Assembly: GCF_003027925.1 (NCBI RefSeq)
Contig: NZ_PYPS01000031.1
Location: forward strand, 30,147 to 94,146
Length of the DNA stretch: 64,000 nt
Direction of reading: 5' to 3'
From: Micromonospora sp. RP3T
GTDB lineage: Bacteria > Actinomycetota > Actinomycetes > Mycobacteriales > Micromonosporaceae
Below are positions 51,224-58,220 of this stretch, one piece after another. Below the pieces are notes generated by a model. It was not told the origin of the DNA and ran no database searches. It saw only the letters and a list, made by a program, of their open reading frames with translations. Positions within the stretch are counted from its first letter, which is position 1. Every line of letters begins with the position of its first letter. A program made the translations under genes and the position numbers.

Positions 51224-51237
51224 GGGACCTACGCCCC
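51224..51237. promoter_or_regulatory. DosR/DevR-like box upstream of pflB
   Basis: GGGACCTACGCCCC, preceded by a weaker, oppositely oriented partner (minus strand GGGACCGAGGGCTC, 51218 back to 51205). Both lie 70-100 nt upstream of pflB. Confidence 0.45.
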
Positions 51238-51244
51238 TCTCGCA

Positions 51245-51301
51245 CGATCATGACGTTGGCGGCCGGATCGGAGATCCACATCGCCGTCAACGTCATGATC
51301 G
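51245..51301. repeat. Inverted repeat between pflB and the membrane protein gene
   Basis: CGATCATGACGTTGGCGG (51245-51262) and CCGTCAACGTCATGATCG (51284-51301) pair with one mismatch around a 21-nt loop. It is downstream of the 51323 gene and could be its terminator. Confidence 0.7.
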
Positions 51302-51322
51302 ACGCGCCCCGGGGGGCTAGGG

Positions 51323-51838
51323 TCAGCGGGGGAGGGGGCGGGCCCGCAGCAGGCGGGCCCACCAGGGGCGGGTGTCGGGGCGGGGGCGGGGGAGGGACGC
51401 GCCGCGCAGGCTGAGCCAGCCGCCGGGGCCCATGGTGACCGTGCGCACCGCCGGTGGGCGGCGCCGGGACCAGACGGCCACGGCGGCGGTGAGCGCGGCC
51501 ACCGCGAACGCGCCGGTGGCGGCCGCGACGAGCTGGTCCGGGTCGGTCACGCGCCGGTAGCGGACCCGGCCGTCGGTCAGCACGAACGCGCCGACCGGAC
51601 GGCCGGCGTGGGTCACCGGCACCAGCGCCGTGCCCGGCGTGCCGGGCAGTTCCAGCACCGGCCCCACCGACCCGGAGCCCACCGCCTTCGGGTTCGGTGC
51701 CGGGACCGGGGACGGGGACGGGGCGGGCGTCGGGACCGGGGGCGGGCCGAGGGTCGGGTCGGGGGCCGGCGCCGGCGGCGCGGGCCGGGGGAGCGGCGGA
51801 ACCGTGTTCAGGCCGGTCGGGTTGAAGATGGCGGTCAT
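51323..51838 (-). CDS. Proline-rich single-span membrane protein
   Basis: A 171-residue protein of unknown function. Residues ~15-48 are Pro/Ala-rich repeats (PVPTPAPSPSPVPAPNP). A small region GTALVPVTHAGRPVGAFVLT follows, then a membrane helix (~107-125, AATGAFAVAALTAAVAVW) and a basic tail. There is no signal peptide. It sits between ppdK and pflB on the same strand, so it may be cotranscribed with either. Confidence 0.6.
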   Translation of the reverse strand: MTAIFNPTGLNTVPPLPRPAPPAPAPDPTLGPPPVPTPAPSPSPVPAPNPKAVGSGSVGPVLELPGTPGTALVPVTHAGRPVGAFVLTDGRVRYRRVTDPDQLVAAATGAFAVAALTAAVAVWSRRRPPAVRTVTMGPGGWLSLRGASLPRPRPDTRPWWARLLRARPLPR

Positions 51839-51850
51839 GGCGCTGCCCTC

Positions 51851-54511
51851 CTAGCGGGAGTCGGACGAGTCGGTGCCGGCCGCGACGGCGACCCGGCCGG
51901 CGGCCAGCCGGGCCACCGGCACCCGGTACGGCGAGCAGGAGACGTAGTCGAGCCCGGCGGCGGCGAAGAACGCGATCGAGTCCGGGTCGCCGCCGTGCTC
52001 GCCGCAGACGCCGACGGTCAACCCGGGGCGGGCCGCCCGGCCCTCGGCGACGGCCAGCCGGACCAGCCGCCCCACGCCGCCGACGTCGAGGCGCTCGAAC
52101 GGCGAGACTCCGAAGATCCCCCGGGCCAGGTACGCGGGGAAGAACGACCCCTCCACGTCGTCCCGGGAGAACGCCCAGGTGGTCTGCGTCAGGTCGTTGG
52201 TGCCCAGCGAGAAGAAGTGCGCCTCGGCGGCGATCTCCCCGGCGGTCAGCGCGGCGCGGGGCGTCTCGACCATGGTGCCGATCGGGATCTCCGGCGCGCC
52301 GTCCACCTCGGCCAGCACGCGTCGTGCCTCGTCGGCCACCGCGGCGAGTTCGCGGACGTCCCCGACCAGCGGCACCATGATCTCCGGGCGCGGGTCGCCG
52401 CCGGCCCGCAGCCGCTGCGCGGCGGCCTCGGCCAGCGCCCGCACCTGCATGGCGAACAGCCCCGGCACCACCAGCCCGAGGCGGACGCCGCGCAGCCCCA
52501 GCATCGGGTTCGCCTCGTGCATCCGGCGCACCGCGGCCAGCAGCGTCGCGTCCCGGCCCGGGTCCTCGCCACGCGCCTGCGCGCGGGCCACCCGGGCGGT
52601 CAGCTCCGCCAGCGGGGGCAGGAACTCGTGCAGCGGCGGATCGAGCAGCCGGACCGTGACCGGCAGCCCGTCCATCGCGGCGAGCAGCCCCACGAAGTCG
52701 GCCCGCTGCAACGGCAGCAGCGCGTCCAGCGCCGCGTCCCGTTCCACCGGCTCGTCGGCGAGGATCAGCCGCTCGACGAGGGCCCGGCGCTCGCCGAGGA
52801 ACATGTGCTCGGTCCGGCACAGCCCGATGCCGGCGGCGCCGAGCCGGCGGGCCCGACCGGCGTCCTCCGGGGTGTCCGCGTTGGCCCGGACACCCAGCGT
52901 GCGTACCGCGTCGGCGTGCCCGAGCAGGCGGTGCACGGCGGCCACCAGCGGGTCGCTCTCCGGGCGCAGCTCGCCGGCCAGGTACCGGGCCACCGGCGAC
53001 GGCTGCACCGGCACCTCGCCGAGCCAGATCCGCCCGGAGGTGCCGTCGATCGAGATCAGCTCGCCGGCCCGCACCACCCGGTCGCCGACCGTGAACTCGC
53101 CGCGGTCGACGTCGATGCGCAGCGCGTCCGCCCCGCACACGCAGGTCCGGCCCATCCCGCGGGCCACCACGGCGGCGTGCGACGTCTTCCCGCCGCGCGA
53201 GGTGAGCACGCCGGCCGCGGCGATCATGCCGGGCAGGTCGTCCGGGTTGGTCTCCGGACGGACCAGGATCACCGGCCCGTCGGCCGCCGCCGCGGCGGCG
53301 GAGTCGAAGACCACCCGGCCGACCGCCGCGCCCGGCGAGGCGCCCACCCCGACCGCCAGCGGCGGGACCGCCCCGTCGGAGTCGAACGCGGGGAACATGA
53401 GCTGGGCGAGCTGCGCCCCGGTCACCCGGGTCAGCGCCTCGTCCGCGGTGATCAGCCCCTCGTCGGCGAGCTGCGCGGCGATCACGAACGCGGCGGCGGC
53501 GGTGCGCTTGCCGACCCGGGTCTGCAGCATCCACAGCCGTCCGCGTTCGATGGTGAACTCCACGTCGCACAGGTCGCGGTAGTGCCGTTCCAGCGTCGAC
53601 ATGATCTGCCGCAGCCGGTGGAAGCTCGCCGGGTCCAGCCGTTCCAGCTCGGTCAGCGGCACCGTGTTGCGGATGCCGGCCACCACGTCCTCGCCCTGCG
53701 CGTCGGTCAGGTAGTCGCCGTACACGCCGGGCGCGCCGGTGGCCGGGTCGCGGGTGAACGCCACCCCGGTGCCGGAGTCCGGGCCCAGGTTGCCGAAGAC
53801 CATGGCCATCACGTTGACGGCGGTGCCCAGGTCGTCCGGGATCCGCTCCTGCCGCCGGTAGACCCGGGCCCGCTCCGAGCGCCAGGAGGAGAACACCGCG
53901 CCGACGGCGAGGAAGAGCTGCTCGTGCGGCGCCTGCGGGAAGTCGTGCCCGACATGCCGGGTGAAGATCTTCTTGTACGTGTCGACCAGGTCGCGGAGCT
54001 GCTCGGCGTTCGGCCCGCCCGGCCCGGCGGTGGCCCGCACCGCGGCCAGCTCGTGCGCGAACTCCTCGGCCGGGATGCCGTGCACGGTGTGCCCGAACAT
54101 CTGGATCAACCGCCGGTACGAGTCCCAGGCGAACCGCTCGTCGCCGGCGTGGGCGGCCAGCCCGGCCACCGTGACGTCGTTGAGCCCGATGTCGAGGATC
54201 GTCTCCATCATGCCCGGCATCGAGTACCGGCCGCCGGAGCGGACCGCCAGCAGCAGCGGGTCCTCCGGGTCGCCGAGCCGCCGGTCCAACCGTGCCTCGA
54301 CCTGGCGCAGGTGCGCGTTGATCTCCTCGTACAGCCCGTCCGGCGGCGTGCCGGTGGCCAGGTAGGCGCGGCACGCGTCGGTGGTGACGGTGAACCCGGG
54401 CGGCACCGGCAACCCGAGCCGGGTCATCTCGGCCAGGTTGGCGCCCTTGCCGCCGAGCAGGTCGGCCTGGCTCCGGTCACCCTCGATGAAGTCGTAGACG
54501 TACTTGCGCAT
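51851..54511 (-). CDS. ppdK: Pyruvate, phosphate dikinase
   Basis: Interconverts pyruvate, ATP and phosphate with PEP, AMP and pyrophosphate. An 886-residue protein with normal order: nucleotide-binding N-terminal domain (KYVYDFIEGD, LLGGKGANLAEM, SGGRYSMPGMMETILDIGLN), the phosphohistidine domain with the catalytic His in LTSRGGKTSHAAVVARGMG, and the PEP-binding TIM barrel ending with the catalytic Cys in GVCGEHGGDP. ATG 54511 follows GAGGAGG. Its position next to pflB suggests joint control of the pyruvate/PEP node. A DosR-like box lies at 54597-54610. Confidence 0.96.
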   Translation of the reverse strand: MRKYVYDFIEGDRSQADLLGGKGANLAEMTRLGLPVPPGFTVTTDACRAYLATGTPPDGLYEEINAHLRQVEARLDRRLGDPEDPLLLAVRSGGRYSMPGMMETILDIGLNDVTVAGLAAHAGDERFAWDSYRRLIQMFGHTVHGIPAEEFAHELAAVRATAGPGGPNAEQLRDLVDTYKKIFTRHVGHDFPQAPHEQLFLAVGAVFSSWRSERARVYRRQERIPDDLGTAVNVMAMVFGNLGPDSGTGVAFTRDPATGAPGVYGDYLTDAQGEDVVAGIRNTVPLTELERLDPASFHRLRQIMSTLERHYRDLCDVEFTIERGRLWMLQTRVGKRTAAAAFVIAAQLADEGLITADEALTRVTGAQLAQLMFPAFDSDGAVPPLAVGVGASPGAAVGRVVFDSAAAAAADGPVILVRPETNPDDLPGMIAAAGVLTSRGGKTSHAAVVARGMGRTCVCGADALRIDVDRGEFTVGDRVVRAGELISIDGTSGRIWLGEVPVQPSPVARYLAGELRPESDPLVAAVHRLLGHADAVRTLGVRANADTPEDAGRARRLGAAGIGLCRTEHMFLGERRALVERLILADEPVERDAALDALLPLQRADFVGLLAAMDGLPVTVRLLDPPLHEFLPPLAELTARVARAQARGEDPGRDATLLAAVRRMHEANPMLGLRGVRLGLVVPGLFAMQVRALAEAAAQRLRAGGDPRPEIMVPLVGDVRELAAVADEARRVLAEVDGAPEIPIGTMVETPRAALTAGEIAAEAHFFSLGTNDLTQTTWAFSRDDVEGSFFPAYLARGIFGVSPFERLDVGGVGRLVRLAVAEGRAARPGLTVGVCGEHGGDPDSIAFFAAAGLDYVSCSPYRVPVARLAAGRVAVAAGTDSSDSR

Positions 54512-54596
54512 GGTCCGGCCTCCTCGGCTGCGTGGTTCCTCCTCCTTGGTAGCGGTCCGGCCGGCCGCCCCGGCAGGGCCGGACGCCGCCCGGGAC

Positions 54597-54610
54597 GGGC
54601 CGGAGGTCCC
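54597..54610 (-). promoter_or_regulatory. DosR/DevR-like box upstream of ppdK
   Basis: On the minus strand the site reads GGGACCTCCGGCCC, preceded by TTC, giving TTCGGGACC like the mycobacterial half-site TTCGGGAC. It lies about 86 nt upstream of the ppdK ATG. Confidence 0.5.
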
Positions 54611-54632
54611 GAAGGGTGTCGGTGGGCCCGCG

Positions 54633-54647
54633 TAACCTTCCCGGCCG
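54633..54647 (+). promoter_or_regulatory. Promoter -10 giving a leaderless acetyltransferase transcript
   Basis: TAACCT (54633-54638) lies 8 nt before GTG 54647, with no ribosome-binding site in between. Confidence 0.5.
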
Positions 54648-55153
54648 TGATCCCTGATGAGGTGGAAATCCGTCCGGTCCGCGACGACGACCTGCCCGCG
54701 TTCTTCGCCCACGAGCAGGACCCGCAGGCCAACTGGATGGCCGCGTTCGGTCCGAAGGACCCGGCGGACCGGGCCGCGTTCGACGCGCACTGGGCGCGGA
54801 TCCGCGCCGACGAGCGCATCGTCAACCGCACGATCGTCGCCGGCGGCGAGGTGGTCGGCCACGTGGCGGCGTTCCCGGTCGACGACCGGACCGAGGTCAG
54901 CTACTGGATCAACCCGGAGCGCTGGGGGCGCGGCCACGCCACCGCCGGGCTCACCGCGCTGCTGCGGGAGCTGCCGCAGCGGCCGGTGCGGGCCCGCGCC
55001 GCGAAGGACAACGCCGCCTCGCTCGCGGTGCTGCGCAAGTGCGGCTTCGTCGTCGTCGGCGAGGACGCGGGGTACGCTCCCGGCCGCGGCGTCGAGGTCG
55101 AGGAGTGGGTGCTGGAGCTGCCCGCCGAGGCGCCTGACCAGCGCGACCACTAG
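54647..55153 (+). CDS. GNAT-family N-acetyltransferase
   Basis: A 168-residue acetyltransferase of RimJ/RimL type. EIRPVRDDDLPAFFAHEQDP at the N-terminus, VSYWINPERWGRGHATAGLT with the acetyl-CoA pyrophosphate loop (RGHATAG), and ARAAKDNAASLAVLRKCGF near the C-terminus. Probably translated from a leaderless mRNA. The substrate is unknown. Divergent from ppdK. Confidence 0.88.
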   Translation: MIPDEVEIRPVRDDDLPAFFAHEQDPQANWMAAFGPKDPADRAAFDAHWARIRADERIVNRTIVAGGEVVGHVAAFPVDDRTEVSYWINPERWGRGHATAGLTALLRELPQRPVRARAAKDNAASLAVLRKCGFVVVGEDAGYAPGRGVEVEEWVLELPAEAPDQRDH

Positions 55154-55164
55154 TGTCCCCGGGG
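55151..55164 (+). promoter_or_regulatory. Promoter -10 giving a leaderless transcript at 55164
   Basis: TAGTGT (55151-55156) is seven bases before GTG 55164. The first bases overlap the stop codon of the preceding gene (TAG). Confidence 0.55.
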
Positions 55165-55790
55165 TGAACTGGCTGGAACTCGTCGGCTGGGCCGGCTCCG
55201 CGCTGCTGGTCTGGTCCCTGCTGCAGACGCGCATCCTGCGGCTGCGCGCGCTCAACCTGGTCGGCTGCCTGATCCTGATCGGCTACAACGCCGCCCTGCA
55301 CGTGTGGCCGATGGTCGGGCTGAACGTGGTGCTCACCGTGATCAACGTGTGGTACCTGCGCAAGCTGCTGGCCACCCGGCACGACGAGCAGACCTACCAG
55401 GTGGTGGAGGTGGGCACCGGCGACGCGTTCCTGGCCCACACGCTGCGGGTGCACGCCACCGACATCGCCCGGTTCAACCCGGCGTTCCGCTGGGACCCGG
55501 CCGACGCTGACCGCTCGGCGTTCCTGGTGGTCCGCGCCGACGAGGTGGTCGGCGTGATGGTGTCGCACGCCGAGGCCGGCGGGGTGGCCCAGATCGACCT
55601 GGACTACGTGACCCCGCCGTTCCGCGACTTCACCCCCGGCGAGTTCGTCTACCGGCGCAGCCGGCTCTTCACCGACCGGGGTTTCCGCCGGGTGGTCAGC
55701 CCGCCCGGCATGGTCGCCCCCTACTACCACCGGCTCGGCTTCCGCCCGGAGGGCGGCGCGTACGTGCTGGACCTGCCCGCCCCGGCCTGA
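55164..55790 (+). CDS. Membrane protein fused to a GNAT-like domain
   Basis: A 208-residue protein. Residues ~1-70 hold three membrane helices (LVGWAGSALLVWSLLQTRIL, LNLVGCLILIGYNAALHVW, GLNVVLTVINVWYL), a YgjV-like pattern. Residues ~80-205 form a soluble domain with SAFLVVRADEVVGVMVSHAE, DLDYVTPPFRDFTPGEFVYR and SPPGMVAPYYHRLGFRPEGG, ending like a GNAT fold (YYHRLGF). The fusion is a plausible membrane-tethered acetyltransferase. Substrate unknown. Confidence 0.75.
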   Translation: MNWLELVGWAGSALLVWSLLQTRILRLRALNLVGCLILIGYNAALHVWPMVGLNVVLTVINVWYLRKLLATRHDEQTYQVVEVGTGDAFLAHTLRVHATDIARFNPAFRWDPADADRSAFLVVRADEVVGVMVSHAEAGGVAQIDLDYVTPPFRDFTPGEFVYRRSRLFTDRGFRRVVSPPGMVAPYYHRLGFRPEGGAYVLDLPAPA

Positions 55791-55796
55791 GCCGGG

Positions 55797-57335
55797 TCAG
55801 GCCGGCGTGCTCGCGTGGTCGCGGGGCCGGCCGAACCAGCGGGTCAGCGCGGCGCGCAGCCCGTCCCGGTCCGGTGCCGCCGCGTCGGACGCCCAGGCCA
55901 GGTAGCAGTCCGGGCGCAGCAGCAGCGCGGTCGCTGCGGTGCCCGTCAGTCGGCCGTCGACCACGTCGACCCGGTCCCGCCACGGCCCGGCGGTCCCGCC
56001 CAGCGTGCCGGTGCCGTCGAGCAGCAGCGGGCGCGCGTCCCGGGTCAGCTCGGCCAGCCGCACCGGCCCGGTGTCGCGGTGCACCACCAGGTCCGGCGCC
56101 CAGCTGCCGACCGGTGGCCCGTCCGGTCCCGGGTCGTAGCGGATGTCCGCGCCGGCCATCAGCGCGGCCACGTGCCCGGCGTTCCCCGGCCGGGCGAGCA
56201 GCTCGCCGACGAGTTCGCGCAGCGCGGTGACCTCGGCGCCCGGCGCGATCAGCGCGGACTGGGCCTGGGTCGACATGGTGACCCGCCGGGCCGCCGGCCG
56301 GCGTTCGGCCTCGTACGTGTCGAGCAACCCGTCCGGGGCCCAGCCGTGCAGCCGCGCGGCCAGCTTCCAGCCGAGGTTCACCGCATCCTGGAGGCCGAGG
56401 TTCAGCCCCGGCCCGCCGATCGCGGAGTGGACGTGGGCGGCGTCGCCGAGCAGCAGCACCCGCCCGGCCCGGTAGCGCTCGGCGAGCCGGGTGTTGCCGC
56501 CGGCCAGCCGGCGCAGCAGGTGCGGCCCGGGCCCGGCCGGCGGGCCGAGCGGCACCTCGACCCCGAGCACCCGGGCCGCACTGGCCCGCATCCCGTCGAG
56601 CGTCAGCGGCGCGTCCGCCTCCGGTGCCGCCGGCCACTCGACGGTGCTGACCAGGGGCGCCCGGTCGGGAAACGGCGCCCAGACGATGAGCCCGTGCTCG
56701 GTGCGGGTGTGCCGGAACGGCGGCACGACCCCGTACCCGGGCACGACGAGACCGCCGGTGGCCGGGTCGACCAGCTCCGGCGGCACGCCGACCTGGGCGG
56801 TACGTGAGACGGACCGGTCCGTGGTGACGCCGGGGAAGCCGATGCCGGCCAGCTTCCGCACCGTGCTGCGTCCGCCGTCCGCGCCCACCAGGTAGCGGCA
56901 GTTGAGCGTGGTGCCGTCGGCAAGCTCGACCTCCACCGCGTCGGTGCGCTGCCGCAGCCCGGTCACCTCGCACCCGCGGCGGACCGGCACGCCCAGTTCG
57001 GCGACCCGTTCGGCGAGCACCCGCTCGACCTCCCGCTGGGGCACCGCCAGCCCGTACATCGGGTTGTCCGCGACGGCGGTCAGGTCCAGCGGCAACGCAC
57101 CGAAGACGAACCCGGGCGTCGGTCGTGGCGGCGCGGCGGAGCCGGCGAGGCGCTCGTGCAGGCCGCGCCGGTCGAGCATCCGGACGACCTGGCCGACCAG
57201 CCCGTTGGCCCGGTTCTCGGTGGTCGGCGCGGTCAGCCGGTCACACACCACCGGCTGGACCCCCGCCAAAGCCAACTCGACGGCGAGCATGAGCCCGTTG
57301 GGCCCCGCCCCCACCACCACCACATCAATCACCAC
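55797..57335 (-). CDS. FAD-dependent aromatic hydroxylase (class A monooxygenase)
   Basis: A 512-residue monooxygenase of the kind that hydroxylates aromatic polyketides or phenols (PgaE/RdmE-like). The FAD dinucleotide motif is VVVGAGPNGLMLAVELALAG, the DG motif is YLVGADGGRSTVRKLAG, and the second FAD motif is RVLLLGDAAHVHSAIGGPGL. The C-terminal thioredoxin-like domain (~385-510) lacks an evident CxxC. Starts at GTG 57335 or GTG 57332; GGAGG lies 4-7 nt upstream. The TetR gene upstream on the same strand may control it. Confidence 0.92.
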   Translation of the reverse strand: MVIDVVVVGAGPNGLMLAVELALAGVQPVVCDRLTAPTTENRANGLVGQVVRMLDRRGLHERLAGSAAPPRPTPGFVFGALPLDLTAVADNPMYGLAVPQREVERVLAERVAELGVPVRRGCEVTGLRQRTDAVEVELADGTTLNCRYLVGADGGRSTVRKLAGIGFPGVTTDRSVSRTAQVGVPPELVDPATGGLVVPGYGVVPPFRHTRTEHGLIVWAPFPDRAPLVSTVEWPAAPEADAPLTLDGMRASAARVLGVEVPLGPPAGPGPHLLRRLAGGNTRLAERYRAGRVLLLGDAAHVHSAIGGPGLNLGLQDAVNLGWKLAARLHGWAPDGLLDTYEAERRPAARRVTMSTQAQSALIAPGAEVTALRELVGELLARPGNAGHVAALMAGADIRYDPGPDGPPVGSWAPDLVVHRDTGPVRLAELTRDARPLLLDGTGTLGGTAGPWRDRVDVVDGRLTGTAATALLLRPDCYLAWASDAAAPDRDGLRAALTRWFGRPRDHASTPA

Positions 57336-57350
57336 AGTTCCTCCCAGGGA

Positions 57351-57405
57351 TGAAAGGCCGGGCCCCCTGTTAACGCCTCCGGTCGAGAAGGGGCCCCTTC
57401 TCACG
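57351..57405. repeat. GGGCCC hairpin element, copy 2
   Basis: Same plan as 25398-25457: GGGCCCC stem, TTAACGCCTCCGGTCGAGAA loop region and GGGGCCC. It lies between the TetR gene and the hydroxylase gene. Confidence 0.7.
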
Positions 57406-57419
57406 GGGGGCGGGGTGGA

Positions 57420-58034
57420 TCAGCGCGGCGGGGGCAGCCCGGCGGCGAGCTGGGCCAGCGCGTCGGAGAGGAGCCGTTCCATCGGCTCGGGGCGCTCGGC
57501 GCGGAGGAAGTGCCGCATGGCCGCGCCGACGCCCGCGTTGACCGCGGCGGCCACCAGGTGCGGATAGAGATCGCGGCCGGCGTCGGTGCCGGTGCGCTCC
57601 GCGACGGCCTCGGCCAGTTCGGCGGCGGCGACCGCGCCGGCCCGCAGCATCTCGCCCTGCAACGCCGGCTCGGCGAGCATCACCCGCAGCCCGGCGACCC
57701 ACTCCTCGTGCGCGCCCGGTGGCGACTGCTCGACCTCCGGACCGGGTGCCCATGAGGTGAGGAACGCCGCCTCGATGGCGCGCCAGAGCGGCTCGCCGGC
57801 CGGCCGGGCGCGGAGCGCGTCCACCACCCGGCGGCTGCGGTCCAGGTGTCGGGCGGAGATCGCCTCGGCCTTGCTGGCGAAATAGTTGTTGAACGTCCGT
57901 GGGGACACGCCGGCGGCCTGCGCGATGTCCTCCACCAGCACGGCGTGGTAGCCGCGCGCCACGGTCAGGCGGATGGCCGCCCAGCTCAGCGCCGCTCTGG
58001 TCGCGGCCTTCTTGCGTTCCCGCAGTCCGCTCAC
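57420..58034 (-). CDS. TetR-family transcription regulator
   Basis: A 204-residue regulator. N-terminal helix-turn-helix: AALSWAAIRLTVARGYHAVL and VEDIAQAAGVSPRTFNNYFAS. The C-terminal ligand domain has no specific signature. GTG 58034 is chosen: on the minus strand -35 TTGCGA and -10 TACGGT lie just upstream, the latter 6 nt before the GTG, so the transcript is probably leaderless. The hydroxylase follows on the same strand, separated by a hairpin element. Confidence 0.88.
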   Translation of the reverse strand: MSGLRERKKAATRAALSWAAIRLTVARGYHAVLVEDIAQAAGVSPRTFNNYFASKAEAISARHLDRSRRVVDALRARPAGEPLWRAIEAAFLTSWAPGPEVEQSPPGAHEEWVAGLRVMLAEPALQGEMLRAGAVAAAELAEAVAERTGTDAGRDLYPHLVAAAVNAGVGAAMRHFLRAERPEPMERLLSDALAQLAAGLPPPR

Positions 58035-58040
58035 GCACCG

Positions 58041-58068
58041 ACCGTAGCAAAAGATGCGTGGCTCGCAA
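58041..58068 (-). promoter_or_regulatory. Leaderless promoter of the TetR gene
   Basis: Minus strand: TTGCGA (58068-58063), 16-nt spacer, TACGGT (58046-58041), then 6 nt to GTG 58034. The neighbouring repeats CTCGCAAAT and CCCGCAAAAT (plus strand, 58062-58088) may be part of an operator. Confidence 0.55.
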
Positions 58069-58220
58069 ATATGCTGATCCCGCAAAATCTTGGCCGGTCA
58101 GCAGAAGCACAGGATTCAGGCACGAGCCGGCGGGGCACAGAGGGGCCACGCCGACCGGGTCTGCCGGCCGGCGAGTCGGCCATCGGCCGACCCGGATCGG
58201 GTCGAGGGAGACAACCGGTC

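Noticed and set aside
42108..51301. Inverted repeats considered as CRISPR repeats or att sites
   Set aside because: They are single units with no spacers, no cas genes, no integrase and no tRNA nearby.
51608..54646. Long plus-strand open frame antisense to ppdK, upstream of the acetyltransferase
   Set aside because: Only the last 168 codons (from GTG 54647) encode a known fold; the rest is shadow sequence.
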